Shown one piece after another: positions 34,771 to 42,958 of a DNA stretch of 49,037 nucleotides. The position numbers and the translations under genes are program-made. The stretch is taken from NCBI GenBank assembly GCA_017553635.1, contig JAFZKN010000013.1, forward strand, positions 1-49,037. Direction: 5' to 3'. Below the pieces are notes generated by a model. The model was not told where the DNA came from and searched no databases. It worked only from the letters and a program-made list of their open reading frames with translations. The stretch is from Treponema sp. GTDB lineage: Bacteria > Spirochaetota > Spirochaetia > Treponematales > Treponemataceae. Numbering within the stretch: position 1 is the stretch's first letter; each line of letters starts with the position of its first letter.

Positions 34771-34779
34771 TACAATATT

Positions 34780-37572
34780 ATGTTATTAGATAAAATTTTA
34801 ACCGCCATATTCGGTACTCAAAATGACCGTGATGTAAAAAACTTAAAACCAATTGTTGCTGCAATCAATGAAAAGGAGGCGTGGGCTGCTTCTCTTTCTG
34901 CAGAAGATTTCCCGAAACAGACACAGATTTTTAAAGAACAGCTTGCTTCTGGAAAAACTCTTGACGACATTCTCCCGGAAGCCTTTGCTCTTGCAAGAGA
35001 AGCAAGTAAACGTGTATTAGGTGAACGTCCTTATGATGTTCAGCTTATGGGTTCTTTAGTGCTTCACTCAGGAAGAATTACAGAAATGAAAACCGGTGAA
35101 GGTAAAACCCTCATGTGTGTTGCAGCCGCTTATTTAAACTCACTTTCTGGAAAAGGTGTTCACATCGTAACAGTAAACGATTACCTTGCAGAACGTGATG
35201 CTGCATGGATGAGACCTGTATACGCATACATGGGACAGACTGTTGGAACAATTCTTTCCAACATGGATAATGCTGCAAGAAAGCAGGCTTATGCATGTGA
35301 CATTACTTACGGAACTAACAACGAATTTGGCTTTGACTACCTGCGTGACAACATGCAGATTGATATAAATGAAAAAGTTCAGAGGGGATTTAACTTCTGT
35401 ATCGTCGACGAAATCGACTCTATTTTAATTGATGAAGCAAGAACTCCTCTTATCATTTCGGGCCGTGGAGAAGATGATACTTACAAATACCATGAAGTAG
35501 ATAAATATGTAGGTCAGCTTAAGGAAATGGAAAAAGACCCGAAAACAGGTCTTTATCCTGACGAAGTTCAGATGCTTCCAGAAGAAAGGGAAGCCTTAGA
35601 AGGCGACTACACTCTCGATGAAAAATCAAAGCGCGTTTCATTTACTACAAAAGGTATGAACCACATCGATGCAATCCTTCATGCACATAACTTAATACCT
35701 GCAGGTACTACAGTATACGATGAAGAAAACTTTGAGTTTGTTCACTACTTTACACAGGCAGTACGCGCTCATGAACTTTATAAAGTAGACGTTGACTATC
35801 TTGTAAAAGACGGACAGGTTCAGATTGTAGATGAATTTACAGGACGTATTCTCGAAGGAAGACGTTACGGTGACGGACTTCATCAGGCAATCGAAGCAAA
35901 GGAACACCTCCGCATTGCACAGAAATCAAGAACACTTGCGACAATTACATTCCAGAACTTCTTCCGTATGTATACAAAGCTTTCGGGAATGACAGGTACT
36001 GCTGCAACAGAAGCAATCGAATTTCACAACATCTATAAACTCGATGTAGTTGCAATTCCTACAAACAAACCGGTTGCACGTATCGACGAAAACGACGAGG
36101 TTTACCTTAACGAAGAAGACAAATGGGAAGCAATTGCCCAGGAAATAAAGGAAGCACATGCAAAGGGACAGCCTGTTCTTGTCGGAACAGTTTCTGTAGA
36201 AAAATCAGAACACCTTTCTGCCCTTCTTACACGCAAGGGAATAAGACACGAAGTATTGAATGCTAAAAACCATGCACGTGAAGCCATGATTGTTGCAGAA
36301 GCCGGTGCAAAAGGAGCTGTAACAATTGCTACAAACATGGCAGGTCGTGGTACCGACATTAAGCTTGGCGGTAACCCTGAAATGCGTGCTAGAAAAAAAG
36401 TCGGAACAAGTGCGTCAGAAGAACAGTATCAGGAAGCACTTAAAGTAGAAAAAGAACTTCATAAAAAAGATCAGGAAGAAGTAAAGGCTGCAGGCGGTCT
36501 TTATGTAATCGGTTCTGAGCGTCATGAATCACGCCGTATCGACAACCAGCTTCGCGGTCGTTCTGGACGTCAGGGAGACCCTGGACGTTCTAAGTTCTTT
36601 ATTTCGATGGACGATGATCTTATGCGTCTTTTCGGCGGTGAAAGAATGAAAAACCTCATGAGCCGCATCGGTATGCAGCCTGGTGAACCTATCGACCACC
36701 CTATGCTCAATAAGTCAATCGAAAAGGCTCAGCATAAAGTAGAAGAGCGCAACTACGAAATCCGTAAACACCTCCTCGACTTTGATGACGTATTAAACGA
36801 ACAGCGCGGTGACATTTATAAACAGCGTGACAACATCCTTACAGATGATAATCTTGCTCAGCGTGTATTGAACAATGCAAAAGACCTTGTTCAGGATTAT
36901 CTTGATGAATATCAGGCAGACCGCAAGAATCCAAATGCTCAGAGTGAACTCATTACAAAGCTCCGCGATACATTTGGCGTTCAGTTTACAGAAAAAGACC
37001 TTAACTTTGAAGCAATCGTTGCACACCTTCAGAATGACATAACAGAAAAAGAAGCTCTTGCCGGTAAAGAAAACCTTAACATGTTTATCCGCTACCAGTA
37101 CATTACTACCATCGATAAAAAGTGGCTTGACCAGCTTGAAACTCTCGAAGGACTTCGTGAAGGCGTTTCTTTAAGAACTTACAGCCAGAAAAACCCTCTT
37201 ACAGAATATAAAAACGACGGTTTTGAAATCTTCTACGACATGCTCGATTCAATCCGAAATACTATAATTTCCAAACTGTTTAAAGTAAGAGTTCAGCTTA
37301 ATCCTGAAGCACAGGCTCAGAGGGCAAGAACACAGTCTCAGATGAGCAACATGGATGCCCACCACGACGAAAGCCAGAGCGGTTTTGCAGGCGTTCGTTC
37401 CGGAATTAACGGTGACAGCGCAAGAAGACAGGCTGCTGCAAGCTCTACAAGCCAGAGAGCACGTCAGGGCGGCGAAAACGTAACGGTAAGACGCACAATG
37501 CCAAAAGTCGGCCGCAACGATCCTTGCCCATGCGGTTCAGGCAAAAAATACAAGCTCTGCCACGGCCGTTAA
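34780..37572 (+). CDS. secA: preprotein translocase ATPase SecA
   Basis: Motor that pushes unfolded preproteins through SecYEG. The 930-residue protein has Walker A MKTGEGKT (residues 103-110), HIVTVNDYLAERDA, the DEID-type Walker B IVDEIDSILIDEARTPLIISG, the preprotein cross-linking domain, ATNMAGRGTDIKLGG, RRIDNQLRGRSGRQGDPG, and the helical scaffold/wing. The Gln/Ser-rich linker is followed by the C-terminal zinc motif CPCGSGKKYKLCHGR, which contacts SecB or the ribosome. Codon use is visibly more biased (CGT, CTT, AAC) than its neighbours, as expected for a highly expressed gene. No Shine-Dalgarno is present in the few bases between predicted start and ATG. Confidence 0.98.
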   Translation: MLLDKILTAIFGTQNDRDVKNLKPIVAAINEKEAWAASLSAEDFPKQTQIFKEQLASGKTLDDILPEAFALAREASKRVLGERPYDVQLMGSLVLHSGRITEMKTGEGKTLMCVAAAYLNSLSGKGVHIVTVNDYLAERDAAWMRPVYAYMGQTVGTILSNMDNAARKQAYACDITYGTNNEFGFDYLRDNMQIDINEKVQRGFNFCIVDEIDSILIDEARTPLIISGRGEDDTYKYHEVDKYVGQLKEMEKDPKTGLYPDEVQMLPEEREALEGDYTLDEKSKRVSFTTKGMNHIDAILHAHNLIPAGTTVYDEENFEFVHYFTQAVRAHELYKVDVDYLVKDGQVQIVDEFTGRILEGRRYGDGLHQAIEAKEHLRIAQKSRTLATITFQNFFRMYTKLSGMTGTAATEAIEFHNIYKLDVVAIPTNKPVARIDENDEVYLNEEDKWEAIAQEIKEAHAKGQPVLVGTVSVEKSEHLSALLTRKGIRHEVLNAKNHAREAMIVAEAGAKGAVTIATNMAGRGTDIKLGGNPEMRARKKVGTSASEEQYQEALKVEKELHKKDQEEVKAAGGLYVIGSERHESRRIDNQLRGRSGRQGDPGRSKFFISMDDDLMRLFGGERMKNLMSRIGMQPGEPIDHPMLNKSIEKAQHKVEERNYEIRKHLLDFDDVLNEQRGDIYKQRDNILTDDNLAQRVLNNAKDLVQDYLDEYQADRKNPNAQSELITKLRDTFGVQFTEKDLNFEAIVAHLQNDITEKEALAGKENLNMFIRYQYITTIDKKWLDQLETLEGLREGVSLRTYSQKNPLTEYKNDGFEIFYDMLDSIRNTIISKLFKVRVQLNPEAQAQRARTQSQMSNMDAHHDESQSGFAGVRSGINGDSARRQAAASSTSQRARQGGENVTVRRTMPKVGRNDPCPCGSGKKYKLCHGR

Positions 37573-37612
37573 TTAATTTGTATTAAAATACAAAAAGCGA
37601 CAGGAATTGAAG

Positions 37613-37742
37613 TGCACTCCTAAAGCTGGACAAATAAAGTTCAATTTTAGGAGGTGCATTTTTTTATGTCCAAATATTCTGATGAGTTAAAAATGCAAAT
37701 TATTCTAGAACATAGGTACAAGCATTTGGGAGCTCATACATT
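37613..37742 (+). mobile_element. remnant of an IS3-family (IS150-like) insertion sequence, left end
   Basis: The stretch begins with a terminal sequence typical of the group (GTGCACTCCTAAAGCTGGAC). An inverted copy TTTAGGAGGTGCA (37646-37658) lies before the transposase start. The two arms form a hairpin that includes the GGAGG, an arrangement known in IS elements for blocking translation from outside transcripts; with the T run at 37659-37665 it may also end the secA transcript. Recognisable transposase coding stops near 37742, where a chromosomal repeat copy begins. No right end is present. Confidence 0.65.
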
Positions 37743-37785
37743 ATGCTATCAGCCCATTTCATTTAACTCTGCGTCTCTTTTTTGA
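37666..37785 (+). pseudogene. truncated IS3-type transposase OrfA N-terminus
   Basis: A 39-codon frame starting MSKYSDELKMQIILEHRYKH, then LGAHTLCYQ. The first 27 or so residues match the helix-turn-helix start of IS3/IS150 OrfA proteins, including the spacing of the SDE.K motif. After TLC the frame passes into the unrelated direct repeat and stops at 37783. The helix-turn-helix is incomplete, so no DNA binding or transposition activity is expected. GGAGG lies 11 bases upstream of the ATG. Confidence 0.6.
37743..37784. repeat. imperfect direct repeat, copy 1
   Basis: Starts ATGCTATCAGCCCATTTCAT and matches 38631-38671 in about 34 of 42 positions (one gap). It begins exactly where the IS remnant ends and lies just after the 3' end of the FlgG-like gene. 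Confidence 0.7.
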
Positions 37786-37807
37786 TTTTTTCTCCTGACT
37801 AATTAAA

Positions 37808-38605
37808 TTATTCAAGTGTCAATCGATTTACCATCTGTCTGGCATCAGCTGCTTGTAAATTATCTATTGTTTGATTGGTAAATGAAAAATCAAAATCATC
37901 ATACTGTATTCCAGAATAAATGATTATCAATTCCTTACATAGCGTAAGATTATATTGATATAAAGCCTGTGATATTTGATTCTGTTCAACAAGTTTTAAT
38001 AAAACTGACTGTAATTCCAGGAGAATATAAATTTTATTTACATTAGACATTTCGAGAAATCCCTGTTTAAAATCATACTCACCGGTGACTTCCTCGACTT
38101 CTGAAAATGAATATCTGTTTTCAAATATTCTTACACTGCTATTTGCTGCAGGCATATAGAGTTTTAGTTTAATTTCTATAATATCCTTATCGAAAAAAGA
38201 GATTCGTATTATTCCATTTTTTAAAACTTCAATGTTTTTAATGGGATCTTTTGTTTTATTATGAAATAATTCATATCCAGGCATTACAAGTAAATTCCAG
38301 TTTTCATCACACAATAAATAACCTGCTCTTGTATAAAATTCTTCCCCTGTAGATATTGATCTTATCTTATAGAAGCCTTTCCCATAAATTCCAAAGAATG
38401 CAAAAGGACCTGAATTAGACGGAGCTTTAAATAAACTTCCCTGTGAAAATTCTAAAGACTGTCTGTTAAAATCATACTGTTTATAGCCGATAAGATCAGC
38501 ACACTTTAACTGTTCAACTAAGCTGTTAAAATAATCTTTTTCTTGAGCAAAAACGAGTGCAAAACTCCAGAAAATTATAAAAAACGATATATGTCTTTTC
38601 TCCAT
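37808..38605 (-). CDS. Sec-exported FlgG/FlgF-like (flagellar rod family) protein, orphan
   Basis: A 265-residue protein. Residues 1-20 are a cleavable signal peptide (MEKRHISFFIIFWSFALVFA). The rest follows the middle and end of flagellar rod/hook proteins: QGSLFK (55-60), FFGIYGKGFYKIR (70-82, rod proteins have IEGDGFFQV), EEFYTRAGYLLCDENWNLLV (88-107, rod proteins have AYTRDGSFKLD), PGYELF, a beta region, then KQGFLEMSNVN (180-190), the rod proteins' QGFLEASNVN motif. A further 75 residues follow where rod proteins end with a short helix. Rod proteins normally leave through the flagellar export apparatus without a Sec peptide, so this is a diverged relative. It sits alone, flanked by direct repeats, next to an IS remnant. 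GGGG lies eight bases upstream of the ATG. Confidence 0.72.
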   Translation of the reverse strand: MEKRHISFFIIFWSFALVFAQEKDYFNSLVEQLKCADLIGYKQYDFNRQSLEFSQGSLFKAPSNSGPFAFFGIYGKGFYKIRSISTGEEFYTRAGYLLCDENWNLLVMPGYELFHNKTKDPIKNIEVLKNGIIRISFFDKDIIEIKLKLYMPAANSSVRIFENRYSFSEVEEVTGEYDFKQGFLEMSNVNKIYILLELQSVLLKLVEQNQISQALYQYNLTLCKELIIIYSGIQYDDFDFSFTNQTIDNLQAADARQMVNRLTLE

Positions 38606-38630
38606 TCAATTTTCCCCGTATATTAAATTT

Positions 38631-38671
38631 ATGCTATCAGTCCTTTTCATTTACCCATGCGTTTTTTTTTG
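38631..38671. repeat. imperfect direct repeat, copy 2
   Basis: Starts ATGCTATCAGTCCTTTTCAT, about 81 percent identical to 37743-37784. It lies 26 bases upstream of the FlgG-like start codon. The remaining gap to the fhs terminator is AT-rich with no gene seen. Confidence 0.7.
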
Positions 38672-38810
38672 TTTTTCCGGTTTTTTATTATAAACTTAAA
38701 ATTCGTTTCTTTCACCAAATTTTCAAAAAATATTTTAAAAATGGTGCATAAAAAGCATAAAAAGAAGGCAACAGAGATTTAAAAAAAACACCTGTTCTAG
38801 ATTTATTCCG

Positions 38811-38861
38811 TCTATCAAAAAAAAAATGCCCGAAAATGAAGGACTGCTTCAAAATCGGGCA
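38811..38861 (-). terminator. rho-independent terminator of fhs
   Basis: On the minus strand TGCCCGA (38861-38855) pairs with TCGGGCA (38833-38827), with an inner TGAAG/CTTCA stem between; a T run follows. It lies 17 bases after the fhs stop. Confidence 0.85.
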
Positions 38862-38878
38862 ACTGAAGTCTGTTATAA

Positions 38879-40564
38879 TTAGAACAATCCGGAAATTACT
38901 CCGTCGTCGTCAACGTCGATGTTCAATGCAGCAGGAAGCTTTGGAAGGCCTGGCATTGGAACGATTTCTCCGGCAAATGCTACGACAAAGCCTGCACCGC
39001 TGTAAAGCTGAACGTCACGAATCGGGAATACATAACCTTTTGGAGCGCCGACTGCGTTTTTATCGTGGCTTATAGAGTTCTGTGTTTTTGCCATACATAC
39101 AGGAAGATTTCCGTAACCGTTTTCCTCAAAGTTTTTAAGTTTTTTAAGTGCGGTTGCTTCAAACTCTACATGGTCTGCACGGTAGATTTCTTTTGCAAGA
39201 GTTTCGATTTTCTGTGTAAGAGGAAGGTTAATGTCATAGAGCGGTTTAAAGTTAGACTTTCCGCTGTCTGCAATTTCACATACAGTTTTTGCAAGTTCCT
39301 TTGCACCTTCTCCACCTTTTTCCCAGCCTTCTGTAAGAACAGCTTTTGCACCAAACTGAGCACAGAGATCTTCAAGAAGCTTAACTTCTTTATCTGAGTC
39401 AGTAATAAATTTATTGACTGCAACTACTGCTTCTACACCGAACTTCTTGATGTTTTCGATATGAACTGCAAGGTTTTCAAAACCTTTTTTAAGTGCATCA
39501 AGATTCTCTGCCTTTAAATCTGTCTTTGCAACACCGCCGTGCATTTTAAGGGCACGTATTGTAGCAACGATTACACATGCATCCGGTTTAAGGTTATTCA
39601 TGCGGCATTTGATGTCAAAGAATTTTTCCGCACCCAAGTCTGCAGCAAAGCCAGCTTCTGTAATTACATAATCTCCTGTTGCTAATGCACAGAGAGTTGC
39701 GTTTATTGAGTTACATCCGTGTGCAATGTTTGCAAATGGTCCACCATGAACGAACGCAGGAGTTTTTTCAAGAGTCTGAACAAGATTTGGTCTTATTGCA
39801 TCTTTAAGTAATGAAGCAACAGCTCCAGTACATTTAAGATCACCAAACTTTACAGTTTCTTTTTTATAGTTCTGGCCGATTGTAATATTTGAAATTCTTT
39901 CTTTTAATTCAGTTATAGATTTAGAAAGACAGATGATTGCCATGATTTCTGAAGCAACAGAAATGCAGAAATGATCCTGACGTGGAACACCATCAAGTCT
40001 TGTTCCAAGACCGATTGTAATGTTTCTTAACGCCCTGTCGTTTAAATCCACACAACGCTTCCATGAAATTGTACGAGGATCAATTCCAAGTTCGTTTCCC
40101 TGCTGAATGTGATTGTCAATTAAAGCTGCAATAAGATTGTTTGCAATACTTATTGCGTGGATGTCTCCGGTAAAATGAAGGTTGATGTCTTCCATCGGAA
40201 CAATCTGTGCATAACCGCCACCACATGCGCCGCCTTTTACACCAAAGCAAGGCCCTAACGAGGGTTCACGCAATGCGATAACTGCATTCTTTCCGATTTT
40301 ACGCATACCGTCTGCAAGACCGATAGAAACTGTTGACTTACCTTCACCGGCAGGAGTCGGAGTAATTGCAGTTACAAGAATAAGTTTTCCGCTTTTTTTT
40401 TCATTAAGCACTTTAGACTGAAGCTTTCTAAGCTCTGCCATGGAAATCTTAGCCTTGTACTTACCGTAAAGATCATAGTCGTCTTCTGTCATTCCGACTT
40501 TTACAGCGATATCCTTTACAGGATCCATCACATTTTTCTGTGCAATTTCAATGTCTGTTAACAT
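38879..40564 (-). CDS. fhs: formate-tetrahydrofolate ligase
   Basis: ATP-dependent enzyme joining formate to tetrahydrofolate to make 10-formyl-THF, a central one-carbon step and part of acetogenesis in some treponemes. The 561-residue protein has the P-loop ITPTPAGEGKST (67-78), SLGPCFGVKGGACGGGYAQ, the HFTGDIHAI and GFAADLGAEKF blocks, and RALKMHGG. All are standard for the monofunctional bacterial enzyme. ATG 40564 is chosen since GGAG lies nine bases upstream; a TTG at 40579 would precede that site. The leader upstream carries two hairpins with identical loops. Codon bias points to high expression, and a strong terminator follows. Confidence 0.96.
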   Translation of the reverse strand: MLTDIEIAQKNVMDPVKDIAVKVGMTEDDYDLYGKYKAKISMAELRKLQSKVLNEKKSGKLILVTAITPTPAGEGKSTVSIGLADGMRKIGKNAVIALREPSLGPCFGVKGGACGGGYAQIVPMEDINLHFTGDIHAISIANNLIAALIDNHIQQGNELGIDPRTISWKRCVDLNDRALRNITIGLGTRLDGVPRQDHFCISVASEIMAIICLSKSITELKERISNITIGQNYKKETVKFGDLKCTGAVASLLKDAIRPNLVQTLEKTPAFVHGGPFANIAHGCNSINATLCALATGDYVITEAGFAADLGAEKFFDIKCRMNNLKPDACVIVATIRALKMHGGVAKTDLKAENLDALKKGFENLAVHIENIKKFGVEAVVAVNKFITDSDKEVKLLEDLCAQFGAKAVLTEGWEKGGEGAKELAKTVCEIADSGKSNFKPLYDINLPLTQKIETLAKEIYRADHVEFEATALKKLKNFEENGYGNLPVCMAKTQNSISHDKNAVGAPKGYVFPIRDVQLYSGAGFVVAFAGEIVPMPGLPKLPAALNIDVDDDGVISGLF

Positions 40565-40590
40565 TTTTTTACACTCCAAAAATAAATATT

Positions 40591-40648
40591 GGTGAAAAAC
40601 AACGGAATTTCACCCTTAAACGGGAAACAACGGAATCCCGGATTTAAG
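40591..40648 (-). promoter_or_regulatory. fhs leader: two abutting hairpins with identical 10-nt loops
   Basis: On the minus strand, hairpin 1 pairs CTTAAA with TTTAAG and CGGGA with TCCCG (11 pairs, a 2-nt bulge, positions 40648-40615). It abuts hairpin 2, GGTGAAA/TTTCACC (7 pairs, 40614-40591). Both loops are TTCCGTTGTT. The SD GGAG is 13 bases beyond. It matches no leader element I know. The TTCC of a loop could pair with GGAG (one G-U). It suggests a cis-acting RNA or a tandem protein-binding site controlling fhs. Confidence 0.7.
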
Positions 40649-40660
40649 CATTCATATTAA

Positions 40661-40689
40661 TTGTATAATATCGCAATTTTTAATATTAT
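40661..40689 (+). promoter_or_regulatory. predicted promoter of the 753-residue lipoprotein gene
   Basis: TTGTAT (40661-40666), 17 bases, TATTAT (40684-40689). The start near 40696 is about one base before ATG 40697. TATAAT at 40664-40669 is another possible -10. Confidence 0.45.
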
Positions 40690-40696
40690 TCTACAT

Positions 40697-42958
40697 ATGA
40701 AAAAAGCACGCAGATTATTTATATTATTCACTTTAGCCTTATTAACAGCAGGCTGTAAAAAAAACATTAAATCAGATATTCAGGCTGAACTGGCTCCAGA
40801 AAGCAGCACAGATTCAGAATACACAACATCCGCCGAGGAAAGTACAGCTTTTGTGAATAATACAGAGCTTAAAGCCTTTTATAAAGTAAACGGAATGCCT
40901 GTAGAAACAGTTTATGCTGTAAGGGATTTTAAAGTTGAAACCGACGATGAGAAAGATGTTTACGTTTATAGAGAAGAAATGCTTAAGCTTGTTTCAATTA
41001 ATGGAAGCAAAGCAAAGGTTTTAGCACCTGTAAGGGAATGTGTTAAAAACAGAGAGCTGTTTTATATAAACGTCGATGTAAATGACATCACGCCTGACTA
41101 TTTAGAAAAAGATTTTGCATCTCTTACAAGAAAAGATGACATCACAGATTATTTAGACAGATTTCAGTGGACAGGATATTTTCCGCCAACAAGATTTTAT
41201 TATGACGGAAATGAAATTCAGGGAATAATGACTTTCAGGTCTTATTATAAAGGTAGTGTTCATTTTACATTTCAATCAGATGCAGGAACTTTAAATGGAA
41301 CTTATTATGTTTCAAAAGATGGAGAACAGACATTACTTAACATTGATATTTACAAAAGTGACGACACTGATTTTTATTCCGAAGCAGATTCTGCTACTGA
41401 TTCTTATCAGATGATGATTTTTGATTTTAACGAAGATTCATTTTACTTACAGGAAGGAAGAGGTGCAGATCCATATTTAATTTCGCTGTACTTTCCGTAT
41501 ATAAGCCTGGAAGATTTAGAAAACCTTTGGATTGGCGAACAGACAGCATGGGCATTAAACCAGCATGAATGCGTTTCATATTATGACAGAAATATCAAAA
41601 ACTGGTTTGCTGACTCAGAAATGGTACACAGCTATGTTTATGCTCTTGCAAAACTTGGAATCTGTTTAAAAAAAGCTGAATACAAAAAAATATATGACAG
41701 CTACTGGAACGGACAGTTTCCTGCTTCAGAAAGAGGCAATATTAATTTTGACAGGACAGCAGAAAGAGATTATTCTCTAAAATATTTTTCATATCAGATA
41801 AATCCTGATGTAAAAACTTATGAAGATGTAATAAAGGATATGGATTCATTAAAACCTTTTTACCGTGAATCAGGAGAAATGCATCTTTACGGGGAGAACA
41901 TCTGGTGTGTCAATAATGTTTCTGATGACCGCATAAAAGATGAATTATCTGTTTACGAAGAACCTGATGAAAAATCTACAGTACTGTATAAAACCAAACA
42001 TCTTGATTATTTTAAAATCGCCGGAATTGGTAAAAAAGATACTCTTTATGGCGTTACCTCACACTGGGTTAAAATTATAATTCCGCGTTTTAAATGGGAT
42101 TCTGACGAACCAAAATTCGGCTGGGTTTTCGGAGCAGCACTTAATTTTACAGAAGATCTTTATCCGACTAATTATTCCCATAGTTGCATTGAAGAAAAAG
42201 AAGCACCATGGGATTTTTATTACGACCCGCTTGAAATTACTGCAGACAACTATGATTCTCTTTTTTCATCAAAAGAATTATATGATGTAAACGAAAACGG
42301 AGAAACACATTATACGCGTTATCTTAAATTCTTAAAGGAAAAAGGCAGATCCCTTGAACTTGATTTGTATCAGCAGCCTTATCCTGACTTTCAGCTTGAG
42401 TTTATACGCTCGGGAGTTTATCCGGGAGCAGCTCACGAAAAAGAGCTTAAGAGCGAGTTTAAGCTTGATTACCTTTACACTCAGATGCTCCAGAAACAGT
42501 ATTCACTCTACCCTGTCATCATTAAAGATGCAGACAATCTCATTAATAAAAAATCAGATCCTACGGTAAAGGTTGATGACACTTTATCTAAGTTTACAGT
42601 TACAGTTGCAAAACTCAACAGCTTTGAATTTGAAGGACAGTACATCACAAACTCGGCTCTTGAGCATACTTCAGAGGTTTTAAACAAAGCAACCCTTTAT
42701 GAAATGGATGACGGTTCAAATCTTGTAATGGTATACAGCGTCTTTAAAAATGATTCATACTGCGCCCAGGACCAGATAAATGTTTATAAAATCGATAATT
42801 CTAAAAATGTTCAGAGAATTTATTCATGGAAATCAAACTGCACTGACTGGTTAAGCGAAACAAGGGCACGCATTACATTTGAAGGCAAAACGCCTGTAAT
42901 AAAAATAAACAAGATAAATGTCTTTAGCGAAAACGAAAATATAGAAAAGAAATTATAA
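40697..42958 (+). CDS. large lipoprotein with SH3-like domain
   Basis: A 753-residue protein. The signal sequence MKKARRLFILFTLALLTAGC places the lipobox cysteine at residue 20, followed by a Ser/Thr/Glu-rich linker. The rest has no family I recognise. A segment near residues 405-490 (DELSVYEEPDEKSTVLYKTKHLDYFKI...HWVKIIIP...FGWVFGAAL) looks like an SH3b domain, and several blocks are Tyr/Asp-rich beta strands. An upstream TTG at 40661 can be dismissed because it lies in the promoter. Its final six bases overlap the end of rsuA on the other strand. The likely location is a membrane-anchored periplasmic or surface protein; the function is unknown. Confidence 0.75.
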   Translation: MKKARRLFILFTLALLTAGCKKNIKSDIQAELAPESSTDSEYTTSAEESTAFVNNTELKAFYKVNGMPVETVYAVRDFKVETDDEKDVYVYREEMLKLVSINGSKAKVLAPVRECVKNRELFYINVDVNDITPDYLEKDFASLTRKDDITDYLDRFQWTGYFPPTRFYYDGNEIQGIMTFRSYYKGSVHFTFQSDAGTLNGTYYVSKDGEQTLLNIDIYKSDDTDFYSEADSATDSYQMMIFDFNEDSFYLQEGRGADPYLISLYFPYISLEDLENLWIGEQTAWALNQHECVSYYDRNIKNWFADSEMVHSYVYALAKLGICLKKAEYKKIYDSYWNGQFPASERGNINFDRTAERDYSLKYFSYQINPDVKTYEDVIKDMDSLKPFYRESGEMHLYGENIWCVNNVSDDRIKDELSVYEEPDEKSTVLYKTKHLDYFKIAGIGKKDTLYGVTSHWVKIIIPRFKWDSDEPKFGWVFGAALNFTEDLYPTNYSHSCIEEKEAPWDFYYDPLEITADNYDSLFSSKELYDVNENGETHYTRYLKFLKEKGRSLELDLYQQPYPDFQLEFIRSGVYPGAAHEKELKSEFKLDYLYTQMLQKQYSLYPVIIKDADNLINKKSDPTVKVDDTLSKFTVTVAKLNSFEFEGQYITNSALEHTSEVLNKATLYEMDDGSNLVMVYSVFKNDSYCAQDQINVYKIDNSKNVQRIYSWKSNCTDWLSETRARITFEGKTPVIKINKINVFSENENIEKKL

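Noticed and set aside
37573..37612. 8-bp AT-rich hairpin just after secA (TTTGTATT/AATACAAA)
   Set aside because: No T run follows on the plus strand, so I do not call it a terminator; the IS-end hairpin is the better candidate.
38672..38810. AT-rich gap between the FlgG-like gene and fhs terminator
   Set aside because: Looked for a small gene or RNA; only A/T-rich sequence with no start, Shine-Dalgarno or stable stem.
40591..40648. Reading the fhs leader hairpins as an intrinsic terminator
   Set aside because: The last stem is followed by mixed A/T sequence and the fhs Shine-Dalgarno, not an immediate T run.
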